From: Cranoglanis bouderius
Lineage: Eukaryota; Chordata; Actinopteri; Siluriformes; Cranoglanididae
NCBI GenBank assembly: GCA_023630585.1
Contig: CM042558.1
Coordinates: forward strand, 8,335,800-8,399,799
Reading direction: 5' to 3'
Length of the DNA: 64,000 bases
Shown here: positions 32,251-42,466 of the stretch, in pieces
Numbering within the stretch: the first letter of the stretch is position 1
Layout: each line of letters begins with the position of its first letter
Notes under the pieces: model-generated
Told to the model about the DNA's origin: nothing
Seen by the model: only the letters and a program-made list of their open reading frames with translations
The model's database searches: none
Program-made: the position numbers and the translations under genes

Positions 32251-33884
32251 CAGTATCTCACAAAAGTGAGTATACCCCTCACATTTTTGTAAATATTTTA
32301 TTATACCTTTTCATGGGACAACACTGAAGAAATAAAACTTTGCTACAATGTAAAGTAGTGAGTGTACAGCTTGTATAACAGTGTAAATTTGATGTCCCCT
32401 CAAAATAACTCAACACACAGCCATTAATGTCTAAACCGCTGACAACAAAAGTGAGTACACCCCTAAGTGAAAATGTCCAAATTGGGCCCAAAGTGTCAAT
32501 ATTTTGTGTGGCCACCATTATTTTCCAGCACTGCCTTAACCCTGTTGGGCATGGAGTTCATCAGAGCTTCACAGGTTGCCACTGGAGTCCTCTTCCACTC
32601 CTCCATGACGACATCACAGAGCTGGTGGATGTTATAGACCTTGCGCTCCTCCACCTTCCGTTTGAGGATGCCCCACAGATGCTCAATAGGGTTTAGATCT
32701 GGAGACATGCTTGGCCAGTCCATCACCTTTACCCTCAGCTTCTTTAGCAAGGCAGTGGTCGTCTTGGAGGTGTTTTTGGGGTCGTTATCATGTTGGAATA
32801 CTGCCCTGCAGCCCAGTTTCCGAAGGGAGGGGATCATGCTCTGCTTCAGTATATCACAGTACATGTTGGCATTCATGGTTCCCTCAATGAACTGTAGCTC
32901 CCCTAGTGCCAGCAGCACTCATGTAGCCCCAGACCATGACAATCCCACCACCATGCTTGACTGTAGGCAAGACACACTTGTCTTTGTATTCCTCACCTGG
33001 TTGCCGCCACACACGCTTGACACCATCTGAACCAAATAAGTTTATCTTGGTCTCATCAGACCACAGGACATGGTTCCAGTAATCCATATCCTTAGTCTGC
33101 TTGTCTTCAGCAAACTGTTTGCGGGTTTTCTTGTGCATCATCTTTAGAAGAGGCTTCCTTCTGGGACGACAGTCATGCAGAACAATTTGATGCAGTGTAT
33201 GGTCTGAGCACTGACAGGCTGACCCCCCACCCCGTCAACCTCTGCAGCCATGCTGGCAGCACTCATACATCTATTCTGCAAAGCCAACCTCTGGATATGA
33301 TGCTGAGCACGTGCACTCAACTTCTTTGGTCGACCATGGCGAGGCCTGTTCTGAGTGGAACCTGTCCTGTTAAACTGCTGTATGGTCTTGGCCACTGTGC
33401 TGCAGCTCAGTTTCAGGGTGTTGGCAATCTTCTTATAGCCTAGGCCATTTTTATGTAGAGCAACAATTCTTTTTTTCAGATCCTCAGAGTTCTTTGCCAT
33501 GAGGTGCAATGTTGAACTTCCAGTGACCAGTATGAGAGAGTGTGAGAGCGATAACATCAAACTTAACATACCTGCTCCCCATTCACACCTGAGACCTTGT
33601 AACACTAATGAGTCACATGACACTGGGGAGGGAAAATGGATAATTGGGCCCAATTTGGACATTTTCACTTAGGGGTGTACTCACTTTTGTTGCCAGCAGT
33701 TTAGACATTAATGGTTGTGTGTTGAGTTATTTTGAGGGGACAGCAAATTTACACTGTTATACAAGCTGTACACTCACTACTTTACATTGTAGCAAAGTGT
33801 CATTTCTTCAGTGTTGTCCCATGAAAAGGTATAATAAAATATTTACAAAAATGTGAGGGGTGTACTCCCTTTTGTGAGATACTG
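32251..33884 (-). mobile_element. Tc1-like transposon (family A) copy 2, both ends present
   Basis: The 1634-bp element begins CAGTATCTCACAAAAGTGAG (32251) and ends CTTTTGTGAGATACTG (33884), with TA on each side (32249-32250 and 33885-33886). Inner repeats such as ACAAAAGTGAGTACACCCCT (32444-32463) recur inverted at about 33671-33690, so the long terminal repeats have the double-motif (IR/DR) plan. The transposase lies on the minus strand. It served as the reference for recognising the interrupted copy at 5581-12235. Confidence 0.92.
32496..33500 (-). pseudogene. Tc1-like transposase (family A) copy 2, frameshifted
   Basis: The minus strand from about 33500 encodes the helix-turn-helix region (EDLKKRIVALHKNGLGYKKI, GRPKKLSARAQ, GGQPVSAQTI). 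A frameshift follows near 33190; the next frame (33141-32884) has LWSDETKINLFGSDGVKRVW. After a change near 32910 the frame 32918-32496 has FQHDNDPKNTSKTTTALLKK and DLNPIEHLWGILKRK and ends NNGGHTKY, the normal C terminus. All three catalytic acidic residues are present. The second-Asp motif reads KNT where relatives have KHT. Confidence 0.9.
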
Positions 33885-33886
33885 TA

Positions 33887-34255
33887 TATGTTGTTTATCT
33901 TGTTACCATATGTTATGTATTAATTTTGTATCTACAGTACATGCTATGTGTTTATTTTATTTCTACATGTTCTGTGTATTTATTTTGTTCCTATATGTGC
34001 TTTATTTTATTGTTTAATTTGTTTCTATATGCTATGGGTTTATTTTTGTTTCTATATGCTATGTATTTATTTTGTTGCTATATGCTATGTGTTGATTTTG
34101 TTTCTATATGTTATGTTTATTTTTTCCTACATGTTATGTGATATTTGTTTCTGTATGCTGTGTTTTTGTTTCTATATGGTATGTGATTTTTGTTTCTCCA
34201 TGTTCTGTGTTTTTGTTGCTATATGCGAAGTGCTTATTTTGTTTTATATAGGGAA
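33887..34255 (+). repeat. T-rich minisatellite, block 11 (right edge of array)
   Basis: These are the last recognisable units of the 24-bp family. The array fades near 34255 (TTTATATAGGGAAAATT), where ordinary intergenic sequence begins. Confidence 0.82.
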
Positions 34256-34304
34256 AATTAATTTTTTAGAAGGGATTTATTTATATTTGCACTACACATT
34301 GTCA

Positions 34305-34985
34305 CCCAGATGAGGATGGGTTCCCTATTGAGTCTGGTTCCTCTCAAGGTTTCTTCCTTGTGTCATCTCAGGGAGTTTTTCCTTGCCACCGTCGCCTCTG
34401 GCTTGCTCATTAGGGATAAATTTATACATTTAAAATATACAATACTGTGCAAAAGTTTTAATTTATATAGTTAATGTAGTTTTAATAATTTTTTAGTACA
34501 AACTTTGTTATAGATTTTTTATTTTATGACTTCTACATTATCAAGTACAAAAACCATTTTAGATTCCCAAACATTAGTTTTCTAGCACAAAATTAAATGT
34601 TACAGAAAAATCATTAAAGAAAGCAGCATATTACGTATGAGTCCATTTTTCAGACAAAAAACACAATGAAGGCTGCTGGGTTTTGCTGCAAAAATAAGAA
34701 GCAAGTGCAAAAGTGCAAATTGTACCAGAGACTACTATTTTTATTTTTATTTTTTTTGTCACAACAAATATTGACTTTGTTTCATTACAGTTTACTGCTC
34801 TTTTTTTAAATGTAGAAACATTTAATTTCATTATTGTGAAGGCATCTTTGCTCTACAGCATTTCTTTGCATGTGCCTAAAACTTTTGCACAGTACTGTAT
34901 ATCCTGAATGCATTTATTTCTGTAAAGCTGCTTTATGACAATGTCCATTGTTAAAAGTGCAATACAAATAAAACTGAATTGAATT
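34305..34985 (+). mobile_element. LINE-type 3' tail, split by a MITE
   Basis: GATGGGTTCCCTATTGAGTC to GATAAATTTATACATTTAAA (34313-34434) and CTGTAAAGCTGCTTTATGAC to AAAACTGAATTGAATTGAAA (34920-34987) form one sequence very common in fish genomes. It ends in a short GAATT tandem repeat, which suggests a LINE 3' end. I cannot name the LINE clade. The MITE at 34440-34897 lies in the middle, so the LINE tail was there first. Confidence 0.65.
34440..34897. mobile_element. Tc1/mariner-type MITE, copy 1
   Basis: The terminal inverted repeats CAATACTGTGCAAAAGTTTT and ACTTTTGCACAGTACTG are flanked by TA. The interior is AT-rich and includes CAGACAAAAAACACAATGAA and GGCTGCTGGGTTTTGCTGCA, shared with copies at 36750 and 57795. 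No transposase is present. Confidence 0.85.
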
Positions 34986-34987
34986 GA

Positions 34988-35934
34988 AACAATATTCATG
35001 AATTATGTGTGGCACAAAACAAACACTGTTCATTCATCCTTATCTTCCATATCACAACCCTCTGCCCTCTCACTCCTAGCTTTTTACTGGGTGGTCCAAA
35101 GTAATTTAATATAGTTTTTTCTTCATCCTACCCAACTGACTGTCTCTCTCCCCTTCAAACTGCTCCCTCTTTATTGCCTTTTTTGACTATCAACAAAAAT
35201 AAGAATGACAACTTGTGAAATAAAAAAAGAAAGTGGTACAGTACCACACAACACCCACAGTGACTTGAAAATCTGCATAAATGACAGCTAAAACACTTTA
35301 CAAACATTACAAATATCTCTATGTAACTACTGACCAAGTGTCTATTTGTAATAAACATGTAGGCTAAAATACCTGTGGGTATAATACTTAGCAAGCTATG
35401 ATGAAAATAAATTAAGATGAATAAGGGCGTTCAAAATCGATGAAACCTGGATCATTTCAGGTACGTGCACACAGCTTTATCCATATCAAAGTTTCTACTA
35501 TCGCATGTTTTAAAGTAATTGTTTATGTTAACTTCCCTGAGGTGGTCTGATCGGTCCTGTGAGGATGCATGCTGATAGAGAAGCGTTCCCATTGGCTGTA
35601 GCCTATAGGAATTATGGCCGATCATAAAAGTCAACATTGCACAACCACACATAGAATATCCCCACTATGCTTATGTGCGGAACTCACTTTCGTAGGCTGT
35701 TTCAAAAACAGTCTATAATATTGTGTTGACTAAAATAAAGAGGGATTTTGGTAAAGTTTATATTTTTTAAACTACATTTTAGTCTCATCTTTTTTCATCA
35801 ACAGTCACAGTGTTTAATGATGTTGGTGTCATGTCATCATCGTCTTGTCCTAATCATGGAAAGAAATGTCATAGACTAATATTTTCCATCATAGATTTTG
35901 TTAACGAAATGAACAATACTGTTATGTGTTTATT
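34988..35934. other. intergenic, no gene seen
   Basis: AT-rich unique-looking DNA. I found no supported gene; short ORFs here have no recognisable domain. Confidence 0.6.
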
Positions 35935-36110
35935 TTAACCGGTGACAGGGTCATCAGCGCCCAAGGCTCATTGATGCATGTGGGAGCGAAGGCTAGCCCG
36001 TCTGGTCCGATTCCACAGAAGAGCTACAGTAGCACAAATTGCTGATAAAGTTAATGCTATCATTAACATAAAAAGTTAATGACAGAAAAGTGTCAGAACA
36101 CACAGTACAT
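35935..36110 (+). mobile_element. Tc1-like transposase remnant (DNA-binding part)
   Basis: In one + strand frame near 35965-36050 the sequence reads WERRLARLVRFHRRATVAQI followed by ADKVNA, the start of a Tc1-like helix-turn-helix domain. After it TGTCAGAACACACAGT matches the next segment, with an AT-rich insertion between. It is a short dead fragment of a family not otherwise in the window. Confidence 0.6.
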
Positions 36111-36359
36111 TTTTGCATTATTGCATAAAATAATTTATTTTCTGATTTATAAAATATATGTTAAAATGTGTAGTTTATTGGTGGTGTAAGGAATACAAAG
36201 GGTCAAGGGTCTGTCCTCTCCATGACAATCTACAATAGGGGAGAAAGAAAGATATGTGATGTTACTTTAAGTGTCTGATATAAAGACTCATTTCATTAAT
36301 ATACAGTATGGAGCACAGATAGTTTTATACGGACATCATTATCATGTTACTATGCTATA

Positions 36360-36360
<1 letters not shown>

Positions 36361-36394
<34 letters not shown>
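36361..36394. repeat. (CA)n microsatellite
   Basis: About 16 uninterrupted CA units. The flanking 36111-36360 and 36395-36749 hold no supported gene. Confidence 0.95.
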
Positions 36395-36398
<4 letters not shown>

Positions 36399-36749
36399 TG
36401 CAAACACTTTCTAAAATGTAAATCCTCAAGATTTCAGTAATGTGGTATACAATTACTGGCTGCTACCAATATGTAGCTCTGCGCAATTTGCCTCCTTCTA
36501 CTCTATCCATTAATGGACACATCATGTTCATCAAGAAACACACGTCAATGTCACTGTCCCCTAAATAAAGATCTAACTCCCATAACTAAGATCTGCTCAG
36601 TGGTGTTCCTGAAAAAAAAGATGTGATTCCTGAAGTTATCACTCACATTCTAATCAGGATGTAAAGCCAGGTGTAGAAATCAGGTGATACACAGGGAGTT
36701 GATCATTTACGTACCGCTTACTGTGAGGAGGAAAACACACAAATATATA

Positions 36750-37268
36750 CAGTACTGTGCAAAAGTTTCAGGCTCAGTATTTTTTTTTTAGTACAAACTT
36801 TGTTATAGACTTTTTTATTTTATGACTTCAACATTATCAAGTCAGTACAAAAAACATTTTAGATTCCCAAACATTAGTTTTCTAGCACAAAATTAAATGT
36901 TACAGAAAAATGTTTGTATGTCATTAAAGAAAGCAGCATATTATGTAAGAGACACTTTTCAGACAAAAAACACAATGAAGGCTGCTGGATTTTGCTGCAA
37001 AAATAAGAAGCAAGTGCGAAAGTCAAAGTCTCCAGAAGAACTGTGTCTGGTTCTGCAAGATGCTCAATAAAACTTACCAGCTCATTTCCTTATAAAACTG
37101 CACAAATTGTACCGGAGACTACTATTTTTATTTTTATGTCACACCAAATATTGACTTTGTTTAATTTACTACTGTTTACTGCAATCTGCGGTATTTTTTT
37201 TATGTAGAAACATTTAATTTCATTATTTTGAAGGCATCTTTGCTCTACAGCATTTCTTTGCATGTGAC
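36750..37268. mobile_element. Tc1/mariner-type MITE, copy 2 (right end lost)
   Basis: It starts CAGTACTGTGCAAAAGTTTC after TA and shares its interior with copies 1 and 3, including AGTCTCCAGAAGAACTGTGT, which is missing in copy 1. It ends at CATTTCTTTGCATGTGACTA without the right terminal repeat. Confidence 0.82.
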
Positions 37269-37699
37269 TATTATGAGCACATTTATAATGACCTTATAAT
37301 GCAGAAGATATAATCCAAATAAAACCCCTATTATGTACTACTGAATACAGTGTGTAAGCATATAGCTAACTATTCTGAATTTAGACAACTATAATCATAC
37401 CACTGGCACTATATTAACATTAATAAGCCACAATAAATCAAATACAACTAAATAAACTATTTTATACTGCTCCATGTGTCTTAAACAGGATCATGATTAG
37501 TTATGCAAATTACAATTAGCGATAGAGCTAAATGTTTACATCAGAGTGTCTAATAGACTAAATAAGATCACTGCTGCTTTTCATGAGACATTGTCATTTT
37601 ACCATATTTAAATCCTATTTACCTAATAATTGTATCCAGTCGTGTATTTAGAGAAACTTTTTTTAACGTAATCACGTTATAATTCACTATAGATTCCAT
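37269..37699. other. intergenic DNA upstream of reep3, nothing recognised
   Basis: AT-rich sequence with no supported gene or repeat. It may include distal regulatory DNA, but no motif stands out. Confidence 0.5.
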
Positions 37700-38204
37700 T
37701 CTAGGCCCATGGCTAATGGCGGCCATGTTTGTTGTGGCATTTGTTGTTTCTCAGCCACACTCCCATAGTGCCTTGTGAAGCAGCCTACGCTGTACACCAC
37801 CACAATACATATTTATGTAAACACAATATATCGACCAATCGCTTTGCGCTAGGGGCGGGGTCTAGTAAATCAAATTGTTTCTGATGTTAGTCTGTGCACC
37901 TTGCTGCGCGAGCTGTTCCGCCCAGAGTACAGTGTCGGTTAGGTTGCGTCTTCGGAGAAGGAGCACGAGGAGCCGTAAACAAACTGAGTTATTTATCGAA
38001 ACTGTCCTGTTCTCTTCCGTTATGAAATGTCGGTTTTAAGAAAATGAGACAGAATCACAAGAGCTGAACCTTAGCTTTCGAACTTGTAATTGAAGTTTAA
38101 ACCGCGGTAGGTGCTAGCATAGAGCTAAGAGTTAACAGCCTAGCCTGCTGTGGTGTGTCTGGGCCGGATCTGCCTTCTCATGCCCTGCTGGGACCTGACG
38201 GAAT
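37700..38204 (+). promoter_or_regulatory. reep3 promoter and 5' untranslated region
   Basis: GC content and CpG density rise here above the surrounding AT-rich DNA. A CCAAT box (37835-37839), a GC box GGGGCGGGG (37852-37860) and a YY1-like AATGGCGGCC (37715-37724) precede the start codon by about 350-490 bp. No clear TATA box is placed, which fits a CpG-type housekeeping promoter. The transcription start is not determinable. If transcription starts near 37900, two short upstream ORFs (38022-38039, 38044-38067) and an overlapping out-of-frame ATG at 38180 would lie in the leader. Confidence 0.6.
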
Positions 38205-38236
38205 ATGGTGTCGTGGATGATATCGAGGGCCGTGGT
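38205..38236 (+). CDS. REEP3 coding exon 1
   Basis: ATG at 38205 has a good start context (A at -3, G at +4). The exon encodes MVSWMISRAVV minus the last base and ends in phase 2 at a consensus donor GTGGT|GTAAGT (38237). These residues are the conserved N terminus of the REEP1-4 branch of the DP1/Yop1/HVA22 family; ISRAVV fits REEP3 better than the REEP1, 2 or 4 N termini. REEP3 is an ER membrane hairpin protein that binds microtubules and helps keep ER clear of mitotic chromosomes. The N terminus leads into the first hydrophobic hairpin. The exon was too short to show as an ORF and was found by matching exon 2. Teleosts can have duplicate reep3 genes; which one this is cannot be told. Confidence 0.9.
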
Positions 38237-39111
38237 GTAAGTTCTGTCATTTATTTTCATAAATAAAACGCAGGTGTATCTGCGTCCTTAGTGTGTAGCT
38301 ACTCTTATCTGCTAACTAGCTAACTTCGCTAAACCGTTTCTAAACTTATTACAGTTCCGTTACAAACCCCGAGGTCTACACACGTTCTCTGTCAGAGAAA
38401 AGTCAGTTTATTCGTTTAAAGTAGTATTTAAAGTGAGTGTGTTTTTGTCTGCTAATCCAATACAGTTAGCTCAGAACCTATTCAAGGAAAGAAAAGCCAG
38501 TCTTTGTGCGTAGGTTTGTTAGCTTAGCTGGCCAGCTGAGTGCTCCTTATGGCTGTCTTGTCGCATCAAGTAAATAACCAGTTCTGGGTGTGTTGAGCGT
38601 TGCATAAGCTCTGTTTTACCTAACAAATACTGTGAGCTCTGTGAAGAGACCTGGGGTAGGTTAGGTGTTCAGTTTTAAACACCCTGCTCTTGTGTGTGTG
38701 AGTGAGTGAGTGTGTGTGATGTGCAATAATCTTGATCTCACAGAGACATGTAGAGACATAGTGCTTCAGCTTGTTCATCACAAGATTCTGACTCATCTGG
38801 CGAATGTTTTTCATCCCGGTGTGTCATGACAACTCTCTTATTGTAATAAAGAGTTTGAAAACTCTTTACTGTTCACAGGTAACAAAGTTAAATAATGTCC
38901 TGTTGTGTTTTGAGTTTTACCCCTGTGTTGTGTTTGTTGCTTGGCAACAGATGGACTCTTCATGGCTCATATTGACTTTGAGCAGCTGAGACAGAAAATT
39001 ATAGTAGAAATGACCAAAGCTTGAATACAGATTTGTTTTCTTTTGTTTTTTTTGCTTCTTCTTTTCTTTAAACAATGAAGACACAAAACCATGTCCCATG
39101 AGTGTTGAGTG

Positions 39112-39270
39112 TTAGCTCAGTGGTTAAGACCATGGCCCACTAGGTCAGAAGTTTGAGAGTTCAAATCCCAGCACTACTGAACTTCCCTTGAGCAAGCCCC
39201 ATAACTCTTAACTGCTTGGTTGTATAAATGTAAGTCTCTCTGGATAAGGGCGTCTGCTAAATGCCATAAA
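39112..39270 (+). mobile_element. tRNA-derived SINE
   Basis: The head TGTTAGCTCAGTGGTTAAGA and GAGAGTTCAAATCCCAGCAC (A and B box) and tail CTCTCTGGATAAGGGCGTCT followed by GCTAAATGCCATAAATG make it the same SINE class as 27071-27236. Confidence 0.82.
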
Positions 39271-39279
39271 TGTGTGAGA

Positions 39280-39832
39280 ATCCATCCTGCTACTTCTGTG
39301 AACAGTCACATGGATAAACACCAGTGACCCAGTTCGATTGGCAGCTATACATGCCCATGCCATAACACTTCCTCCACCATGTTTGACAGATGATGTGGTA
39401 TGCTTTTGGATTGTGAGCTCTTCCTTTCCTTCTCCATTCTCTTCCCATCCTTCTCCAATCTCTTCCCATCATTCTGGTACAAGTTAATCTTGCATCAGAT
39501 CTGGTCAGGCTTTTGCTTTTTTTTAAAAAAATTTATAAATATAGAGTTTTTTTGTTTTGTTTTATCAAGTCTAATCTGTCCTTTTAGTTCTTGAGTGTTA
39601 TCAGTTGTTTATATCTTGAGGGAAACGATCTGTGTGTACATTCATGAAGTTATCTCTTGATTGTAGACTTCAGCAAAGATACGCCTACCTCCTTGAGAGT
39701 GTTCTTGACTTGTTGTGAAGGCGTTTTTTTTTGTTTGTTTGTTTTTGTTTGTTTGTTTTTCTCCTCCTCCTCAAACAAGGAAAGAATTTTGTGATCATCC
39801 ACTTTAGTTGTCTTCCGTGTCGCTCTGCATAA
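39280..39832 (-). mobile_element. decayed Tc1/mariner-like element fragment
   Basis: The minus strand carries the remains of a transposase gene of a common fish Tc1/mariner-like family. CCATAACACTTCCTCCACCA and GTTTGACAGATGATGTGGTA (39361-39398) correspond to its GG.VMVWG-type block, and ATACGCCTACCTCCTTGAGA (39678-39697) and GATCATCCACTTTAGTTGTC (39792-39811) to its helix-turn-helix part. Many indels are present, including a GTTT repeat (39730-39760). Family recognition is from memory of this repeat. Confidence 0.55.
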
Positions 39833-39866
39833 GGGCAACTGCCAAATGCCGTAAATGTGCGAGTGC
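39822..39866 (+). mobile_element. SINE tail fragment
   Basis: CTCTGCATAAGGGCAACTGC and CAAATGCCGTAAATGTGCGA match the 3' tail of the SINEs above; the tRNA-like head is absent. Confidence 0.65.
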
Positions 39867-40150
39867 TAATAAATCATGGAGATAATATAACAGTGAGTGA
39901 CGTCGGGAAATATGAAGGTGAGGCGCAACAGATGAACCAAAAGAAAGTCTGTCCTTTATCATGTTTAGGAGAGAAATTGAGCCAAGCACATAAAGGTTCA
40001 TGTTGAAACTTTTTTAGTCCATTTTAGTAAAGCTTTAAAACAGGTCATATTGATCCGAAGTGAACACAAAGATGTTAATGGGTGTTAAGCGTTCAACATT
40101 TTCCATTATCAAATCTTTCCAGGTTTTAGTTATCATTTTAATAGCACATA

Positions 40151-41660
40151 CAGGTGCATCTCAATAAATTAGAATGTCGTGGAAAAGTTCATTTATTTCA
40201 GTAATTCAACTCAAATTGTGAACCTCGTGTATTAAATAAATTCAGTGCACACAGACTGAAGTAGTTTAAGTCTTTGGTTCTTTTAATTGTGATGATTTTG
40301 GCTCACATTTAACAAAAACCCACCAATTCACTATCTCAACAAATTAGAATATGGTGACATGCCAATCAGCTAATCAACTCAAAAAACTTGCAAAGCTTTC
40401 CTGAGCCTTCAAAATGGTCTCTCAGTTTGGTTCACTAGGTAAGCCACAAACATTCATTGCCAAAGAAGCTGGCTGTTCACAGAGTGCTGCATCCAAGCAT
40501 GTTAACAGAAAGTTGAGTGGAAGGAAAAAGTGTGGAAGAAAAAGATGCACAACCAACCGAGAGAACCGCAGCCTTATGAGGATTGTCAAGCAAAATCGAT
40601 TCAAGAATTTGAGTGAACTTCACAAGGAATGGACTGAGGCTGGGGTCAAGGCATCAAGAGCCACCACACACAGACGTGTCAAGGAATTTGGCTACAGTTG
40701 TGGTATTCCTCTTGTTAAGCCACTCCTGAACCACAGACAACGTCAGAGGTGTCTTACCTGGGCTAAGGAGAAGAAGAACTGGACTGTTGACCAGTGGTCC
40801 AAAGTCCTCTTTTCAGATGAGAGCAAGTTTTGTATTTCATTTGGAAACCAAGGTCCGAGAGTCTGGAGGAAAGGTGGAGAAGCTCATAGCCCAAGTTGCT
40901 TGAAGTCCAGTGTTCAGTTTCCAGAGTCTGTGATGATTTGGGGTGCCCTGTCATCTGCTGGTGTTGGTCCATTGTGTTTTTTGAAAACCAAAGTCACTGC
41001 ACCCGTTTACCAAGAAATTTTGGAGCACTTCATGCTTCCTTCTGCTGACCAGCTTTTTGAAGATGCTGATTTCATTTTCCAGCAGGATTTGGCACCTGCC
41101 CACACTGCCAAAAGCACCAAAAGTTGGTTAAATGACCATGGTGTTGGTGTGCTTGACTGGCCAGCAAACTCACCAGACCTGAACCCCATAGAGAATCTAT
41201 GGGGTATTGTCAAGAGGAAAATGAGAAACAAGAGACCAAAAAATGCAGATGAGCTGAAGGCCACTGTCAAAGAAACCTGGGCTTCCATACCACCTCAGCA
41301 GTGCCACAAACTGATCACCTCCATGCCACGCCGAATTGAGGCAGTAATTAAAGCAAAAGGAGCCCCTACCAAGTATTGAGTACATGTACAGTAAATGAAC
41401 ATACTTTCCAGAAGGCCAACAATTCACTAAAAATGTTTTTTTTTATTGGTCTTATGAAGTATTCTAATTTGTTGAGATAGTGAATTGGTGGGTTTTTGTT
41501 AAATGTGAGCCAAAATCATCACAATTAAAAGAACCAAAGACTTAAACTACTTCAGTCTGTGTGCATTGAATTTATTTAATACACGAGTTTCACAATTTGA
41601 GTTGAATTACTGAAATAAATGAACTTTTCCACGACATTCTAATTTATTGAGATGCACCTG
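40151..41660 (+). mobile_element. Tc1-like transposon with 201-bp TIRs and open transposase
   Basis: The 1510-bp element starts CAGGTGCATCTCAATAAATT and ends AATTTATTGAGATGCACCTG, flanked by TA duplications (40149-40150, 41661-41662). Inverted repeats 40151-40351 and 41460-41660 are both 201 bp and differ at only a few positions. It lies in reep3 intron 1 in the same orientation as the gene. It appears to be the youngest transposon in the window. Confidence 0.95.
40414..41379 (+). CDS. Tc1-like transposase, uninterrupted ORF
   Basis: The 321-codon DDE transposase would cut and paste the element at TA sites. From the start (MVSQFGSLGKPQTFIAKEAG) it has a paired-like helix-turn-helix (SQSAASKHVNRKLSG), a GRKRCT basic stretch and a second helix-turn-helix (KASRATTHRRVKEFG). 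The catalytic residues are Asp in VLFSDESKFCISFG (about residue 135), Asp in FQQDLAPAHTAKS (about 227) and Glu in DLNPIENLWGIVKRK (about 262), the DD34E spacing. It ends KAKGAPTKY, a standard Tc1 C terminus. At 321 residues it is about 25 shorter than relatives; the gap appears to be at LG|KPQTF near residue 9, removing part of the first helix-turn-helix in frame. Binding may therefore be impaired although the catalytic core is whole. Confidence 0.93.
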   Translation: MVSQFGSLGKPQTFIAKEAGCSQSAASKHVNRKLSGRKKCGRKRCTTNRENRSLMRIVKQNRFKNLSELHKEWTEAGVKASRATTHRRVKEFGYSCGIPLVKPLLNHRQRQRCLTWAKEKKNWTVDQWSKVLFSDESKFCISFGNQGPRVWRKGGEAHSPSCLKSSVQFPESVMIWGALSSAGVGPLCFLKTKVTAPVYQEILEHFMLPSADQLFEDADFIFQQDLAPAHTAKSTKSWLNDHGVGVLDWPANSPDLNPIENLWGIVKRKMRNKRPKNADELKATVKETWASIPPQQCHKLITSMPRRIEAVIKAKGAPTKY

Positions 41661-41875
41661 TATGTACTTTGAGTAGACGTTTTTGGTTTGTCCTGTTTAG
41701 AAAGATGTGACGGGGATCTGCACATCAAACAGAGGGCTTTTTATTAAAGCCCACTTTCCTACCGATCTAGTGATTTGGCACATCTAGAATATATACATCG
41801 TACAATTTTATGAACGTGAAAAAATAAACAATTAGATACAAAGTCAAACAGGCTACTGGTTGTCAGCTGCTGCTT

Positions 41876-41905
41876 CTTCTTCTTCTTCTTCTTGTTATTA
41901 TTATT
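41876..41905. repeat. (CTT)n/(ATT)n simple repeat
   Basis: GCTTCTTCTTCTTCTTCTTC is followed by TTATTATTATT. Surrounding intron sequence has nothing else recognised. Confidence 0.85.
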
Positions 41906-42344
41906 CAGTCCGTACAGGATTTCATGGAGTTGTTTTTTTGTCATTGTTGCGGCCAAAAACGCTTGATTTTGCTGCGGATTTTTTTGTGCTTTTTTTAGCA
42001 GAAGACTAATTCAATTGGTGAAATCCAATTGCACGAAATAGTTTTGCGTGCTCTTTTGCAGTGATGTTTGTTGGTAAATGAGACTTTTTCGCTGTACTCG
42101 TGTTCGACGCACATAAATCAAAGAGGGCTTTGGCTGAATGCGCATTGTGATGATGTCACATGATGCGTCTTGACCCAAATCTGCGGAAAATCTGCTTTGA
42201 TTTTGAAAAATTGCAAGCTCCTCCAAATATTGTGGAGTTTGCTCAATTTTGCAGGAGGGAATGATTGTTATTATGAGCATATAGTGTATGGATCCCTCAT
42301 GTTTGCTTTAGGATTTTTTTTAGGGGACATGTGGTTCTTTACTG

Positions 42345-42466
42345 CTCTTTTTCTTCTCCTTCTTCCAGTTCTCTTTTATATTCCTTTTTTTTCCCTCATT
42401 TTCCATCTTCTTCTCCTCCTCCCCCTTCTCTTTTTCTTCCTCTTTCTCGTTTTTCTTCTACTATCA
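42345..42466 (+). other. 120-nt polypyrimidine tract ending in CAG
   Basis: An almost pure C/T stretch (CTTCTCCTTCTTCCAGTTCT to TCGTTTTTCTTCTACTATCAG) runs about 120 nt and ends at TATCAG|AGG near 42467. It would make a strong cryptic 3' splice site or a triplex-prone (H-DNA) tract in reep3 intron 1. No exon is supported downstream. Confidence 0.55.
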
